Positions 1-9,581 of a stretch of DNA of 64,000 bases are shown here, one piece after another. The DNA comes from Fidelibacterota bacterium (GTDB lineage Bacteria; Fidelibacterota; Marinisomatia; SCGC-AAA003-L08; D37C17). A model generated the notes under the pieces. It had not been told where the DNA came from. It saw only the letters and a list, made by a program, of their open reading frames with translations, and made no database searches. Made by a program: the position numbers and the translations under genes. The stretch's first letter is position 1; each line of letters starts with the position of its first letter. The DNA lies in contig JASMKZ010000001.1 in assembly GCA_030748955.1 (NCBI GenBank), positions 62,001 to 126,000 on the forward strand. The letters are read 5' to 3'.

Positions 1-615
1 ATTCACAGGTATTGTAAAGAACATACGGCATCTGATAATAGATTGCTATCTGAATTAGAACAATACACTTGGGCAAATGAAGATGTTCCCCAAATGATTT
101 CAGGACAAATGGTGGGAAAATTTCTTCAGTCTATTATTAGAATGATTGTTGCCCAAAAAATAGTAGAAGTAGGCACCTTTACCGGATACAGCGCGTTGCA
201 GATGGCTGAAGCCATTCCTTTACATGGCGAAATTCATACATGTGAACTTATGAAAAAACACGCAGAAACAGCACGGTCTTTTTTTGATAAATCAGATTAT
301 GGAAAAAAAATAACTATACATGAAGGTCCAGCCCTTAAAAGTCTTGAAACCCTACAAGTTGGGAATTTTGATATGGCTTTTATAGATGCTGATAAATCAA
401 ACTATCTAGACTATTATAAACGCTGTTTAATGCTTATACGAGAAGGAGGTGTAATAATTTTAGATAATATGTTATGGAGCGGATCAGTTGTTGACCCTAA
501 TGATGATGATTCTAAATCGCTGAGAAAGACAGGGGATTATATACAAGAAGATACTAGGGTGTTTAATATGCTGTTTCCGATAAGAGATGGACTTATGCTC
601 TGTATTAAAAAATGA
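1..615 (+). CDS. SAM-dependent O-methyltransferase (5' partial)
   Basis: Likely a class I methyltransferase of the caffeoyl-CoA/catechol O-methyltransferase family, transferring a methyl group from S-adenosylmethionine to a hydroxyl; the substrate cannot be told. The SAM-binding motif VEVGTFTGYSAL and the family metal-site signature FIDADKSNY are visible, with a second acidic segment ILDNMLWSG. The first canonical start inside the window is a TTG at 43, but the frame is open to base 1 and the extra residues (RYCKEH...) match the usual N-terminal helix of the family, so the real start lies outside the window. It overlaps coaBC by 4 nt (ATGA), implying translational coupling. Family assignment is firm, function is not. 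Confidence 0.85.
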   Translation: MHRYCKEHTASDNRLLSELEQYTWANEDVPQMISGQMVGKFLQSIIRMIVAQKIVEVGTFTGYSALQMAEAIPLHGEIHTCELMKKHAETARSFFDKSDYGKKITIHEGPALKSLETLQVGNFDMAFIDADKSNYLDYYKRCLMLIREGGVIILDNMLWSGSVVDPNDDDSKSLRKTGDYIQEDTRVFNMLFPIRDGLMLCIKK

Positions 616-1793
616 AAAATAAAAATATTCTTATTGTGGTCACCGGTTCTATTGCAGCTTACAAGGCCTGCGAAGTAGTACGCCTTTTAAGGAAAGAGGG
701 CGCCAATGTACAGGTAATGATGTCCAAATCTGCAATGGAATTTGTTGGCAAGACAACCTTTGCTGCCCTCACAGACAACGAAGTTATTACCGAAATATTT
801 CCCAAAACGCCTAAAGCAGGCCTAGAGCATATAGAAATGGCCATTGAATTAGATGCCATTGTGGTGATACCTGCAACTGCGAACACCATCTGTAAAGTAG
901 CCAATGGAGTTGCAGATGATGTGGTAAGTACAACACTTTCTGTTTGTGAGCAGCCAACCCTGTTTGCCCCAGCCATGAATTTTCGAATGTGGCAAAATCC
1001 CGCAACTTTGGAAGCGGTAGAAAAACTGAGAAAAAAAGGCAGTATAGTTTTAGACCCTGAAGAAGGTCAGCTTGCCAGTCTACATGAAGGTGAAGGACGG
1101 CTCCCAGAATTGATTGACATACTAAATGGAATACGTTCTTTGTTCGAAATTCCCCTGCCATTACAAGGTAAAAAAGTATTGGTTACTGCAGGGCCTACTC
1201 GTGAAGCCATTGATCCCGTACGATTCATTTCCAACCGATCTAGCGGAAAAATGGGGTACTCCCTGGCAGAAAAAGCCAAAGATTTTGGAGCAGAGGTAAG
1301 CCTTATTTCTGGACCCGTATCGCTTTCACCAATCCCTGAAGTTCATATGTTGGTTGTGGAAACAGCAGAAGAAATGGCAGTTGCCGTAAAAAATAATTGT
1401 AGCGATGCAGACTATCTATTCATGGTGGCAGCTGTTTCAGACTATTCACCTGCCGATCCCCCCGATAAAAAGATAAAACGAGATAGTGAAAATAAATCTA
1501 TAGAGCTCAAACCCGCTCTAGATATTTTAAAATCCATCAAAGGGAAAACAAAGGGGAAAATAATTGCATTTGCTTTGGAAACCCATGATGGAGAAGTGGA
1601 GGCTCAAAGAAAATTAGTAGAAAAAGGAGCTGATTTTATTATTCTTAATTATGCCAATGAAAAAGGTGCAGGTTTTGAATCTTCAACCAATCGTGTTACC
1701 ATTTTCAGCAAATCAGGCAATCAAATTGAATTAAAAAAAGACCGTAAAGATAGAATTGCAAAAAAAATTATCGAGTATATTCTAAATAATTAA
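612..1793 (+). CDS. coaBC: Bifunctional phosphopantothenoylcysteine decarboxylase / phosphopantothenate-cysteine ligase
   Basis: Catalyses two consecutive steps of coenzyme A synthesis: ligation of cysteine to 4'-phosphopantothenate (CoaB) and FMN-dependent decarboxylation (CoaC). The 393 aa length is normal for the fused enzyme. The N-terminal CoaC half has the active-site His region GLEHIEMA and the PAMNFRMW motif near residue 120. The substrate-clamp segment reads LASLHEGEGR, with Ser where the E. coli enzyme has the clamp Cys; I recall similar Ser variants in Bacteroidetes. The CoaB half starts near 190 with GPTREAIDPVRFISN and contains AAVSDYSPAD and KIKR. panD, panB and panC, which feed the same pathway, lie at 46-48 kb. 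The start is the ATG of the ATGA overlap. Confidence 0.96.
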   Translation: MKNKNILIVVTGSIAAYKACEVVRLLRKEGANVQVMMSKSAMEFVGKTTFAALTDNEVITEIFPKTPKAGLEHIEMAIELDAIVVIPATANTICKVANGVADDVVSTTLSVCEQPTLFAPAMNFRMWQNPATLEAVEKLRKKGSIVLDPEEGQLASLHEGEGRLPELIDILNGIRSLFEIPLPLQGKKVLVTAGPTREAIDPVRFISNRSSGKMGYSLAEKAKDFGAEVSLISGPVSLSPIPEVHMLVVETAEEMAVAVKNNCSDADYLFMVAAVSDYSPADPPDKKIKRDSENKSIELKPALDILKSIKGKTKGKIIAFALETHDGEVEAQRKLVEKGADFIILNYANEKGAGFESSTNRVTIFSKSGNQIELKKDRKDRIAKKIIEYILNN

Positions 1794-1879
1794 TGCCTAA
1801 AAATTAATAAACTATTACATAAATCAATTCAGTACTAACCACCAGGGTTTAAATTTTTGTAAATTACGGGCTAGGCATT

Positions 1880-2920
1880 ATGATAGAATCCTACAAAGAC
1901 AGTAATCAAATCACATCGCCAGATAAATTCGAAGAGGACGTATTAGTCGAGCAATCGTTGCGTCCAAGTTGTTTTGACGATTTTATTGGGCAACAGGAAA
2001 CAGTAGAAAATTTAAAAATTTATATTGAAGCAGCCACTCAAAGAGATGAGGCTTTAGACCATGTATTATTGTTTGGACCACCAGGACTGGGGAAAACTAC
2101 ATTGGCAGGCATCATCGCAAAAGAAATGAATGTGAACATAAAAGCCTCTTCAGGCCCGGTAATGGACCGACCTGGAGATTTGGCAGGAATTTTAACCAAT
2201 TTTTCAAAACAGGATGTATTTTTTATTGATGAAATTCATCGTCTTTCCAGTGTAGTAGAAGAATATCTCTATTCAGCCATGGAAGATTTCAAAATAGACA
2301 TTATGTTGGATAAAGGACCTAGTGCACGTTCCGTTCAATTAAATTTGAATCCTTTTACTCTGGTAGGGGCAACCACTCGGCTGGGAAATCTTACATCACC
2401 CATGCGGGATCGTTTTGGAGTGGTGTTGCGTTTGGATTTTTATGATGATAAAGATTTATTGGAAATTATAACACGTTCTGCAAAGATATTAGAAATAGAA
2501 ATACACGTAGATGGCGCTGCAGAAATTGCACGACGAAGCAGGGGAACACCACGTATTGCAAATCGTATATTGCGTCGGGCTAGAGATTTCGCACAAATAA
2601 AATCTGATGGTGTTATTAATGTAGAGGTTGCAAAATCATCTCTCACCAGATTGGGAATTGATGATCAGGGCCTAGATGATATGGATCGGAGAATTCTCAC
2701 AGCCCTTGTTGAAAAATTCAATGGAGGACCTGTTGGGTTAGAATCTCTGGGTGTAGCTATTTCTGAAGACGCCAGAACAATTGAAGAAGTTTATGAACCC
2801 TATCTCATTAAAGAAGGGTTTGTCCAAAGAACGTCCAGAGGAAGGAAGGCATTAGCTAAAACTTTTACCTATTTGGACGTTGAAAAACCGGATGAAAATG
2901 ATCAAGTTAAATTATTTTAA
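1880..2920 (+). CDS. ruvB: Holliday junction branch migration helicase RuvB
   Basis: Hexameric AAA+ motor that drives branch migration of Holliday junctions together with RuvA. Visible motifs in order are Walker [10 protein letters not shown] (about residue 66), Walker B DEIHR (about 117), sensor I GATTR, arginine-finger/sensor II region [11 protein letters not shown], and the C-terminal winged helix beginning [12 protein letters not shown]. Length (346 aa) is normal. An 86-nt gap separates it from coaBC; the ATG has no clear Shine-Dalgarno. ruvA and ruvC are not in the window. queA follows after 14 nt, so the two are probably co-transcribed, a pairing seen in many bacteria. Confidence 0.97.
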   Translation: MIESYKDSNQITSPDKFEEDVLVEQSLRPSCFDDFIGQQETVENLKIYIEAATQRDEALDHVLLFGPPGLGKTTLAGIIAKEMNVNIKASSGPVMDRPGDLAGILTNFSKQDVFFIDEIHRLSSVVEEYLYSAMEDFKIDIMLDKGPSARSVQLNLNPFTLVGATTRLGNLTSPMRDRFGVVLRLDFYDDKDLLEIITRSAKILEIEIHVDGAAEIARRSRGTPRIANRILRRARDFAQIKSDGVINVEVAKSSLTRLGIDDQGLDDMDRRILTALVEKFNGGPVGLESLGVAISEDARTIEEVYEPYLIKEGFVQRTSRGRKALAKTFTYLDVEKPDENDQVKLF

Positions 2921-2934
2921 ATGAAAGGAAGTGT

Positions 2935-3993
2935 ATGTTTTTTGGGTCAGTAGAAAAACCGCCGAGATTATCAGAGTTTGAGTTAGAAGTTCCAGAAAGA
3001 CTTGTTGCCAAGGATCCCCTGAAAAAACGAGACGAATGTAAACTAATGGTGTTAAATCGAGCAGAACAAACCATTGAACATCGTCAATTTAAAGATGTAG
3101 TTGATTATTTTAATAAGGGCGATGTATTAGTAATGAATAATACCCGTGTTTACCCTGCAAGACTGTATGCCAACAAGGATAAGTCAGAGGCAAGAGTGGA
3201 GGTGTTTTTGCTACGGGAGTTGGCAGACGATTTATGGGAAGCTATGGTGAAACCAGCGAGGAAAGTCCGCATTGGAAATAAGCTCTGGTTTAGTAAAAAA
3301 ATATCCTGTGATGTAATTGATAATACGGTATCAGGAGGACGGGTATTGCGATTTGAATCTGATGCAGAATCACTCTATCCATTCATCGAAAAAGTAGGGC
3401 ATTCGCCTCTTCCACCATACATAGATCGTGAATCGACCCCATCAGATAAAACGTACTACCAAACGGTGTATGCTTCTGAACGAGGGTCGGTTGCAGCCCC
3501 AACCGCTGGGATTCATTTTTCAAAAGCAGTGTTGAATAAAATGGAAAAAAAGGGTGTTAAATTAGCCTATGTCACTCTCCATATTGGGCTGGGAACATTC
3601 CGCCCCATTATGGTTGAAGACTTAACTAGGCATCAAATGGATTCAGAATATTTCCACGTTCCTCATGAAACAGCTGAAATTATTAATAAAGCAAAATCAA
3701 AAAAGAAATCTGTCGGTGTAGTAGGTACTTCAACAGTACGAACACTCGAAACCGTGGTTGTATCTGGCTTTCAAATTACTTCCAGAAAAGGGTGGACGGA
3801 TAAATTTATATACCCCCCATATGATTTTAAAATGTGTGACAAATTCATTACCAATTTGCACCAACCAAAATCTACATTAATGATGTTAACAGCAGCTTTT
3901 GCGAAAAAGGATTTTATTTTAAAGGCTTATAAAGAAGCCATTAAAAAGAAATACCGATTTTATTCGTATGGCGATTCAATGATTATCGTCTAA
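2935..3993 (+). CDS. queA: S-adenosylmethionine:tRNA ribosyltransferase-isomerase QueA
   Basis: Transfers and isomerises the ribosyl moiety of SAM onto preQ1 in tRNA to form epoxyqueuosine at position 34 of GUN-anticodon tRNAs. Family hallmarks are the N-terminal block RDECKLMVLNR, VMNNTRVYPARL, the AAPTAGIHFS motif, VTLHIGLGTFRP, and the C-terminal YRFYSYGDSMII. Length (352 aa) is typical. The ATG is preceded by an AAAGGAAG Shine-Dalgarno, which supports this start. It lies 14 nt after ruvB and 11 nt before ispF. Confidence 0.96.
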   Translation: MFFGSVEKPPRLSEFELEVPERLVAKDPLKKRDECKLMVLNRAEQTIEHRQFKDVVDYFNKGDVLVMNNTRVYPARLYANKDKSEARVEVFLLRELADDLWEAMVKPARKVRIGNKLWFSKKISCDVIDNTVSGGRVLRFESDAESLYPFIEKVGHSPLPPYIDRESTPSDKTYYQTVYASERGSVAAPTAGIHFSKAVLNKMEKKGVKLAYVTLHIGLGTFRPIMVEDLTRHQMDSEYFHVPHETAEIINKAKSKKKSVGVVGTSTVRTLETVVVSGFQITSRKGWTDKFIYPPYDFKMCDKFITNLHQPKSTLMMLTAAFAKKDFILKAYKEAIKKKYRFYSYGDSMIIV

Positions 3994-4004
3994 TCATTTT
4001 TAAT

Positions 4005-4490
4005 ATGGCAGTTCGTATCGGACAGGGTATTGATGCCCACCAACTTGAAGAAGGAACCCCTCTTATTATAGGAGGGGTTTCTATTCCCTATTCGAAAGGC
4101 TCTAAAGGACATAGTGATGGGGATGTATTATTTCATGCTATTGTGGATGCAATTTTAGGCGCATTGGCACTGGGAGATATTGGCGAGCATTTTCCATCGG
4201 AAGATAATAGGTGGGAGAATGCCAACAGCAAATCATTTCTCGAATACACTTACAATTTGATGTTAGATAAAGACTTTTCCCTTGGAAATTTGGATGCCAC
4301 AATAATACTTCAACAACCTAAATTAATAAGCCATATTATGGAAATGCGGAAAAATATTGCTTCTATTTTGCATGCCGAAATTGACAGTATTTCTGTGAAA
4401 GCCACCACTACAGATGAAATGGGATTTACCGGAAGAGGTTCTGGAATTGCTGCAACAGCAGTGGTTTTGATTCATTCTCATGGAAACTAA
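4005..4490 (+). CDS. ispF: 2-C-methyl-D-erythritol 2,4-cyclodiphosphate synthase
   Basis: Zinc-dependent trimeric enzyme of the MEP (non-mevalonate) isoprenoid pathway, converting CDP-methylerythritol 2-phosphate to the cyclodiphosphate with loss of CMP. The metal ligand pair is in GQGIDAH, followed by GHSDGDVLFHA and the C-terminal TTDEMGFTGRGSG signature. At 161 aa it is full length. It overlaps gltX by 11 nt. ispE, another MEP gene, lies 3.2 kb downstream, so the pathway appears complete-type here, although ispD is not in the window. Confidence 0.96.
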   Translation: MAVRIGQGIDAHQLEEGTPLIIGGVSIPYSKGSKGHSDGDVLFHAIVDAILGALALGDIGEHFPSEDNRWENANSKSFLEYTYNLMLDKDFSLGNLDATIILQQPKLISHIMEMRKNIASILHAEIDSISVKATTTDEMGFTGRGSGIAATAVVLIHSHGN

Positions 4491-5901
4491 AGTTCGATTT
4501 GCACCCAGCCCAACGGGCAATCTACATGTTGGCGGTTTGCGTACGGCATTATTTAACTATCTCTATGCCAAAAAAGTAGGGGGTAAAATTATTCTCCGTA
4601 TTGAAGATACGGATCAAAATCGGAAAGTTGAAAAAGCAGCAGAAAATATTTTAGATGTATTTAATCAGCTAAACATACATTTTGATGAAGGCCCCCATTT
4701 AGAAAGTAAATACGGTCCTTATTTTCAATCCCAACGCTTATCTATTTATAAAGATCATATTCAAATATTGTTGGATAGTGGAACTGCCTACCCTTGCTTT
4801 TGCATGGGAGAACGGCTGGATGATCTCCGCTTGAAATTAGCGACAAATAAAGAGCACATTAAATATGACCGTCATTGTCTAAACCTTTCCCAGGATGAGA
4901 TTAAGGCTAAAATGGAAAGTGAGCCTTATGTGATTCGTATGAAAGTTCCAGATGGAGAAGAGGTGGTATTCTATGATGTGGTGCGGGAACGCGTTGCCAT
5001 TCAGTGTGATGAAATTGATGATCAGGTTTTAATTAAGTCAGACGGATTTCCCACATATCACTTTGCCAATGTGGTGGATGATCATCTCATGGGCATTACC
5101 CACGTCATGCGAGGAGAAGAATGGCTCCCTTCTACGCCCAAACACGTACTTCTATACCAATTTTTTAATTGGAAACTCCCTAAGTTTATTCATCTTCCTC
5201 TTCTCTTAAATCCGGATAAATCTAAACTATCCAAACGGCAAGGGGACGTCTCTGTTGAAGATTATCTGAATAAAGGATACCTGCCGGAAACGCTCATAAA
5301 TTTTGTGGCATTATTGGGTTGGCATCCTAAGGATGAGAAAGAACTTTTTAGCCTATCAGATTTAGAAAATGAATTTTCTGTTAAGCGGATTAATAAATCT
5401 GGTGCTGTATTTGATGTTGAAAAATTAAAATGGATGAATGGTCAATATTTAAAAAACCTGCCGATTGAAACCATAATGAAATATGCAAAGCCCGTATTTA
5501 AATCTAAAGGCTGGGATACAAAAAACACTGAAAAATTCAAGGCAGTTATTGAAAATGCACGAAAACGGGCAGATACTATTCACGAAATGATTAAACCCTC
5601 CATTCCCTTTTATGCTGAATTAGAATATTCAGATGAAGATAATAATCTATTACAAAATGAATCTTCACAAAAAGTACTCACGTATTTTTCAGAAAAGCTA
5701 ACAGGTCAAATAAACTGGACAGAGGCAGAGATAAAATTATTGGTGAATGAAACCGGAGAAATAACAGGAGTGAAAGGAAAAGATCTTTATGCGCCCCTCA
5801 GGATTTCACTTTTTGGAGAGGTTCATGGACCAGATATTCCTCTGCTTATTGGTATTTTAGGTATTGATGAGACAATAATCAGAATACAAAGACATATTTG
5901 A
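4480..5901 (+). CDS. gltX: Glutamyl-tRNA synthetase
   Basis: Class I aminoacyl-tRNA synthetase charging tRNA-Glu. The HIGH-type signature is in [19 protein letters not shown] at the N-terminus and the KMSKS-type loop is KLSKRQGD. A CxC pair (CFC near residue 107) and a later HC suggest the zinc-binding insert found in many GluRS. The 473 aa length is normal. It overlaps ispF by 11 nt and shares one base with the preferred glnS start. The presence of a separate GlnRS next door suggests this GluRS need not mischarge tRNA-Gln. Confidence 0.96.
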   Translation: METKVRFAPSPTGNLHVGGLRTALFNYLYAKKVGGKIILRIEDTDQNRKVEKAAENILDVFNQLNIHFDEGPHLESKYGPYFQSQRLSIYKDHIQILLDSGTAYPCFCMGERLDDLRLKLATNKEHIKYDRHCLNLSQDEIKAKMESEPYVIRMKVPDGEEVVFYDVVRERVAIQCDEIDDQVLIKSDGFPTYHFANVVDDHLMGITHVMRGEEWLPSTPKHVLLYQFFNWKLPKFIHLPLLLNPDKSKLSKRQGDVSVEDYLNKGYLPETLINFVALLGWHPKDEKELFSLSDLENEFSVKRINKSGAVFDVEKLKWMNGQYLKNLPIETIMKYAKPVFKSKGWDTKNTEKFKAVIENARKRADTIHEMIKPSIPFYAELEYSDEDNNLLQNESSQKVLTYFSEKLTGQINWTEAEIKLLVNETGEITGVKGKDLYAPLRISLFGEVHGPDIPLLIGILGIDETIIRIQRHI

Positions 5902-7574
5902 TGTCAGAAAACGAACAACAATCTAATTTTATTCGAGATATCATCGATTCAGATTTGGAATCGGGAAAGAATGATAACCGAGTTCACACCCGTTTCCCAC
6001 CTGAGCCAAATGGATACCTTCATATTGGTCATGCAAAATCGATATGTCTAAATTTTGGTATTGCAGAAGATTATCCTAAGGGAAAGTGCAATCTCCGTTT
6101 TGATGATACCAATCCGGTAAAAGAAGATGAGGAGTATGTTGAATCCATCATTGAGGATGTGAAATGGCTGGGGTTTGATTTTGAAGACAGATTGTTTTTT
6201 GCATCTGATTATTTTCAACAGCTCTTTGATTATGCAGTATTATTAATCAAATCCGGCAAAGCATATGTAGATGATCAATCAGCAGACGAAATACGCGATA
6301 CAAGGGGAACATTAAAAGAACCTGGAGTAGATAGCCCACATCGAAATCGCAGTGAGGAAGGAAATTTAATATTATTTAATAAAATGAAAGCTGGAGAATT
6401 CGATAACGGCGAAAAAGTGCTGCGGGCTAAAATTGATATGGCACATCCTAACCTGAATATGCGGGATCCGGTTATCTACCGCATTCTCCATGCGTCTCAC
6501 CATCGAACCGGTGATGACTGGTGTATATACCCCATGTATGACTGGGCACATGGGCTGGAAGATTCTATTGAAGGTATTACCCATTCTATTTGCACTCTAG
6601 AATTTGAAGACCACCGCCCATTATATGACTGGTTTTTAGATCAATTAGGCGTGTATCATCCCCAGCAAATTGAATTTGCCCGGCTGAATTTAAACTATAC
6701 GGTAATGAGTAAGCGTAAATTAAAACTGCTGGTAGATGGAAATCATGTAGCCGGATGGGACGATCCCCGTATGCCAACTATTTCCGGACTACGGCGACGG
6801 GGGTATACACCAGAATCCATTCGGGAATTTGCCAATCGCATAGGGGTAGCTAAACGTGATGGTGTTATTGATAGGGCTTTATTAGATCACTGCCTGAGGG
6901 AAGATTTAAATAAACGCGCATTGCGGGTAATGGCAGTTTTAGATCCGGTTAAAGTTATTGTCACCAACTATCCAGAAGAACAGGTTGAAGAATTGGATGC
7001 CGAAAATAATCCGGAAGATGAATCAGCAGGTAAACGTAAACTGCCATTTGCCCGAGAACTGTATATTGAGCGATCTGATTTTATGGAAAACCCACCAAAG
7101 AAGTTTTTCCGCCTGGGACTAGAAAGAGAGGTGCGGTTAAAACATGCTTATTATATTACCTGTACGGATTTCATTAAAAATGAAAAAGGAGAGGTGACTG
7201 AAATCCATTGTACCTATGACCCTGCAACAAAGGGTGGATGGTCAGATGATGGAAGAAAGGTTAGGGGTACACTTCACTGGGTATCTGCTCAACATGCGGT
7301 AGATGCAGAGGTACGACTTTATGACCATCTTTTTAATGTAGAAAACCCCGAGACAGATGGGGATGATTTTATACAGCATCTGAATCATGACTCACTTATA
7401 ATAAATAATCAGGCCCAATTAGAACCGGGATTACAAAACGCAGAGAAAGATATTTCTTATCAATTTCTTCGGAATGGTTACTTTTGTTTAGATTCCAATT
7501 CGACGCCGGAAAATCTGGTTTTTAATCGCATCGTAGGTTTGAGAGATAGTTGGAGTAAAAAACAGAAAGTATAA
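5901..7574 (+). CDS. glnS: Glutaminyl-tRNA synthetase
   Basis: Class I synthetase charging tRNA-Gln directly with glutamine. Signatures are [18 protein letters not shown] (HIGH motif) near residue 30 and VMSKRKLK for the KMSKS loop, followed by the two-barrel anticodon-binding domain ([16 protein letters not shown]). Length of 557 aa matches the E. coli type. A TTG three bases upstream (5898) would also be in frame, but the ATG at 5901 overlapping the gltX stop (TGATG) is the more likely start. GlnRS is sporadic in bacteria and is generally taken to be of eukaryotic origin; here it sits about 1 kb before a tRNA-Gln gene. Confidence 0.96.
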   Translation: MSENEQQSNFIRDIIDSDLESGKNDNRVHTRFPPEPNGYLHIGHAKSICLNFGIAEDYPKGKCNLRFDDTNPVKEDEEYVESIIEDVKWLGFDFEDRLFFASDYFQQLFDYAVLLIKSGKAYVDDQSADEIRDTRGTLKEPGVDSPHRNRSEEGNLILFNKMKAGEFDNGEKVLRAKIDMAHPNLNMRDPVIYRILHASHHRTGDDWCIYPMYDWAHGLEDSIEGITHSICTLEFEDHRPLYDWFLDQLGVYHPQQIEFARLNLNYTVMSKRKLKLLVDGNHVAGWDDPRMPTISGLRRRGYTPESIREFANRIGVAKRDGVIDRALLDHCLREDLNKRALRVMAVLDPVKVIVTNYPEEQVEELDAENNPEDESAGKRKLPFARELYIERSDFMENPPKKFFRLGLEREVRLKHAYYITCTDFIKNEKGEVTEIHCTYDPATKGGWSDDGRKVRGTLHWVSAQHAVDAEVRLYDHLFNVENPETDGDDFIQHLNHDSLIINNQAQLEPGLQNAEKDISYQFLRNGYFCLDSNSTPENLVFNRIVGLRDSWSKKQKV

Positions 7575-7663
7575 TTAAAATAGCAACCTTATCATCCTTT
7601 ACAAAATAGATATTGTAATTTCCCCCCTTATTTACTAATGGATTCATTATTCAATCTGAACTA

Positions 7664-8509
7664 ATTAATACGCACCATTACACCTCCAATGCTAAAATAA
7701 ATCTTTGGTTGCAAGTCCTGAATAGGCGCGAAGATGGATATCACAATATTCAGTCTATATTTATTGAGCTGGATCTTCATGATGAATTAGAATTTACTCC
7801 CACAGAAAAATTTAAATTAACATCAGAGGGATTGGCTGTTCCTATTGATTGTAGCAATCTAATTTCAAAAGCGTATCATTTATTGCGATCACAGGTTGAA
7901 AGTGTTAGTACAGAATATGCCATACACTTGAAAAAACAAATTCCCATAGGTGGCGGACTAGGGGGTGGTAGCTCAAACGCAGGAGCAACTTTAAATGCAT
8001 TGAATCAACTGTGGCAACTTAATTTGACAACAGAAGAATTAGAAACATTAGGCGCAGAATTAGGTGCGGATGTTCCTTTCTTTATTAAAGGGGGCGTTCA
8101 ATTGGTGGAAGGTATTGGAGATATTTTAACTCCTGTTGATCCTAATCTGCTGGAAGGACATTCATTGTTATTGGTTGTCCCCCCCATCCATATTTCAACG
8201 CCATGGGCTTACCATGCTTTAAATAAAACTTTGCAGCCTAATAAAAGGCTTCCTAAATTTTCGCCCCTTTCAAAGCCAATGAAATGGGAGTTATTTGACA
8301 ATGATTTCGAACGGGTTATCCGTAAAACATATCCAGAGATTAGCAACATTAAAGAAAAGCTGCAAAATGCAGGTGCTTTATATGCTGGTCTGTCGGGGAG
8401 TGGCTCGACTGTGTTTGGCGTCTTTGATAACCATCAAAAGGCTGAAGCTTTATTGGAGAATTTTTCTCCATACCAAACCTTTCTTTCCTCTCCCGTTTTT
8501 CGTTGCTAA
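7664..8509 (+). CDS. ispE: 4-diphosphocytidyl-2-C-methyl-D-erythritol kinase (non-canonical start)
   Basis: GHMP-family kinase phosphorylating CDP-methylerythritol in the MEP isoprenoid pathway. The ATP-binding motif PIGGGLGGGSSNAG and the C-terminal LSGSGSTVFG are clear. The first canonical in-frame start is a TTG at 7709, but that excludes the N-terminal family motif NAKINLWLQV, encoded immediately upstream (from 7688). The frame is open from 7619 with no ATG, GTG or TTG before 7709. The ATT at 7664 gives nine residues before AKINL, matching normal family length (281 aa). So either an ATT start or a sequence/frame error near the start is needed. It is followed by tRNA-Gln 38 nt later. Confidence 0.85.
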   Translation: MNTHHYTSNAKINLWLQVLNRREDGYHNIQSIFIELDLHDELEFTPTEKFKLTSEGLAVPIDCSNLISKAYHLLRSQVESVSTEYAIHLKKQIPIGGGLGGGSSNAGATLNALNQLWQLNLTTEELETLGAELGADVPFFIKGGVQLVEGIGDILTPVDPNLLEGHSLLLVVPPIHISTPWAYHALNKTLQPNKRLPKFSPLSKPMKWELFDNDFERVIRKTYPEISNIKEKLQNAGALYAGLSGSGSTVFGVFDNHQKAEALLENFSPYQTFLSSPVFRC

Positions 8510-8547
8510 TCCAATATACTTATTTCGTAATCCATTCAAATTTATTT

Positions 8548-8618
8548 TGGGGGATCGTTCAATGGTAGGACACATGGTTTTGGTCCATGCGATTGGGGTT
8601 CGACTCCCTGTCCCCCAG
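8548..8618 (+). tRNA. tRNA-Gln (anticodon UUG)
   Basis: A complete cloverleaf can be folded by eye. The acceptor stem is TGGGGGA with TCCCCCA, the anticodon stem CATGG/CCATG encloses loop TTTTGGT giving anticodon TTG, and the T loop is TTCGACT. The T stem has two wobble pairs. The discriminator is G and the following bases are CA then T, so CCA is not fully encoded and would be added by the CCA enzyme. The U1:A72 acceptor pair is the usual tRNA-Gln identity feature. The prs start codon is only five nucleotides beyond the discriminator base. Confidence 0.95.
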
Positions 8619-8623
8619 CATAT

Positions 8624-9562
8624 ATGAAAGTATTTACTGGCAGATCAAATCCTGAATTGGGAAAAGGAATCGCAGATTATCTGGGCATTCCTTTAGGCCA
8701 ATTGGATATCCAAACATTTAGTGATGGAGAGCTATCCGTTGCCTTTGAAGAAAATATTCGCAATGAGGATGTTTTTATCATTCAATCTACCAACCCTCCA
8801 GCTGAAAATATTCTGGAACTCTTATTGGTTTTGGATGCAGCTAAACGAGCCTCTGCCCAAAATGTAGTTGCAGTAATTCCTTATTTTGGGTATGGCAGGC
8901 AAGACAGGAAGGACAGACCACGTGTTCCTATTTCTTCGCGACTCATGTTGGATATGATTACAGCCGTTGGAGTGAGCAGAATTATAACAATGGATTTGCA
9001 TTCTCCACAAATTCAGGGTTTTGCAAATGCTCCTTTTGATCATTTGTATTCACGTATGGTTTTATTGAACAAATTGAAAGGGTTCAATCTGAATGAAGAG
9101 TCAGGCGTGGTGTTGGCTCCGGATGTTGGTTCTGCTAAAATGAGCCAATCTTATGCGAAAAAACTGAATATAGGATTTGCTCTTATTGATAAACGAAGAC
9201 CCAAGCCTAATCAGGCTGAAGTTGCAAATTTGGTGGGAGACCTTAAGGATAAAGATGTCATTATTATTGATGACATGATAGATACTGCTGGTACCTTATG
9301 TAATGCTGCTGAAACAGCCATTAATGAAGGTGCAAAATCTGTAATTGCGGTAGCAACCCACCCTGTTTTATCGGGGGGAGCAATTAAAAAACTGAAGAAT
9401 TCACCTATATCCAAAGTGATAGTATGTGACACCATTAAACTGAATGAAAACCAGGAGTTTGATAAATTGGAAGTTATTTCCGTTGCAGACATTTTTGGTG
9501 AATCCATAAAACGAATCGTGGAGGGAACCTCTTTAAGTTCCATGTTCCGCGATTTCAATTAA
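8624..9562 (+). CDS. prs: Ribose-phosphate pyrophosphokinase (PRPP synthetase)
   Basis: Makes phosphoribosyl pyrophosphate from ribose 5-phosphate and ATP for purine, pyrimidine, His, Trp and NAD synthesis. Class I features are TGRSNPELG at the N-terminus, the metal/ATP region IPYFGYGRQDRKDRPR, MDLHSPQIQGF and the PRPP loop DDMIDTAGTL. Length 312 aa is normal. The ATG lies five nucleotides after the tRNA-Gln 3' end with no room for a Shine-Dalgarno outside the tRNA, so tRNA processing would leave an almost leaderless prs mRNA. rplY follows 19 nt later, the common prs-rplY-pth order. Confidence 0.97.
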   Translation: MKVFTGRSNPELGKGIADYLGIPLGQLDIQTFSDGELSVAFEENIRNEDVFIIQSTNPPAENILELLLVLDAAKRASAQNVVAVIPYFGYGRQDRKDRPRVPISSRLMLDMITAVGVSRIITMDLHSPQIQGFANAPFDHLYSRMVLLNKLKGFNLNEESGVVLAPDVGSAKMSQSYAKKLNIGFALIDKRRPKPNQAEVANLVGDLKDKDVIIIDDMIDTAGTLCNAAETAINEGAKSVIAVATHPVLSGGAIKKLKNSPISKVIVCDTIKLNENQEFDKLEVISVADIFGESIKRIVEGTSLSSMFRDFN

Positions 9563-9581
9563 ATTGTAGGAGTATTAGAAA

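Noticed and set aside
4054..4080. Eight-base inverted repeat AACCCCTC/GAGGGGTT
   Set aside because: It lies inside the ispF coding sequence near its start; terminator function there is unlikely.
8295..8627. 110-codon frame running through the end of ispE and the tRNA-Gln gene
   Set aside because: It overlaps two well-supported features in another frame and has no protein-like motif.
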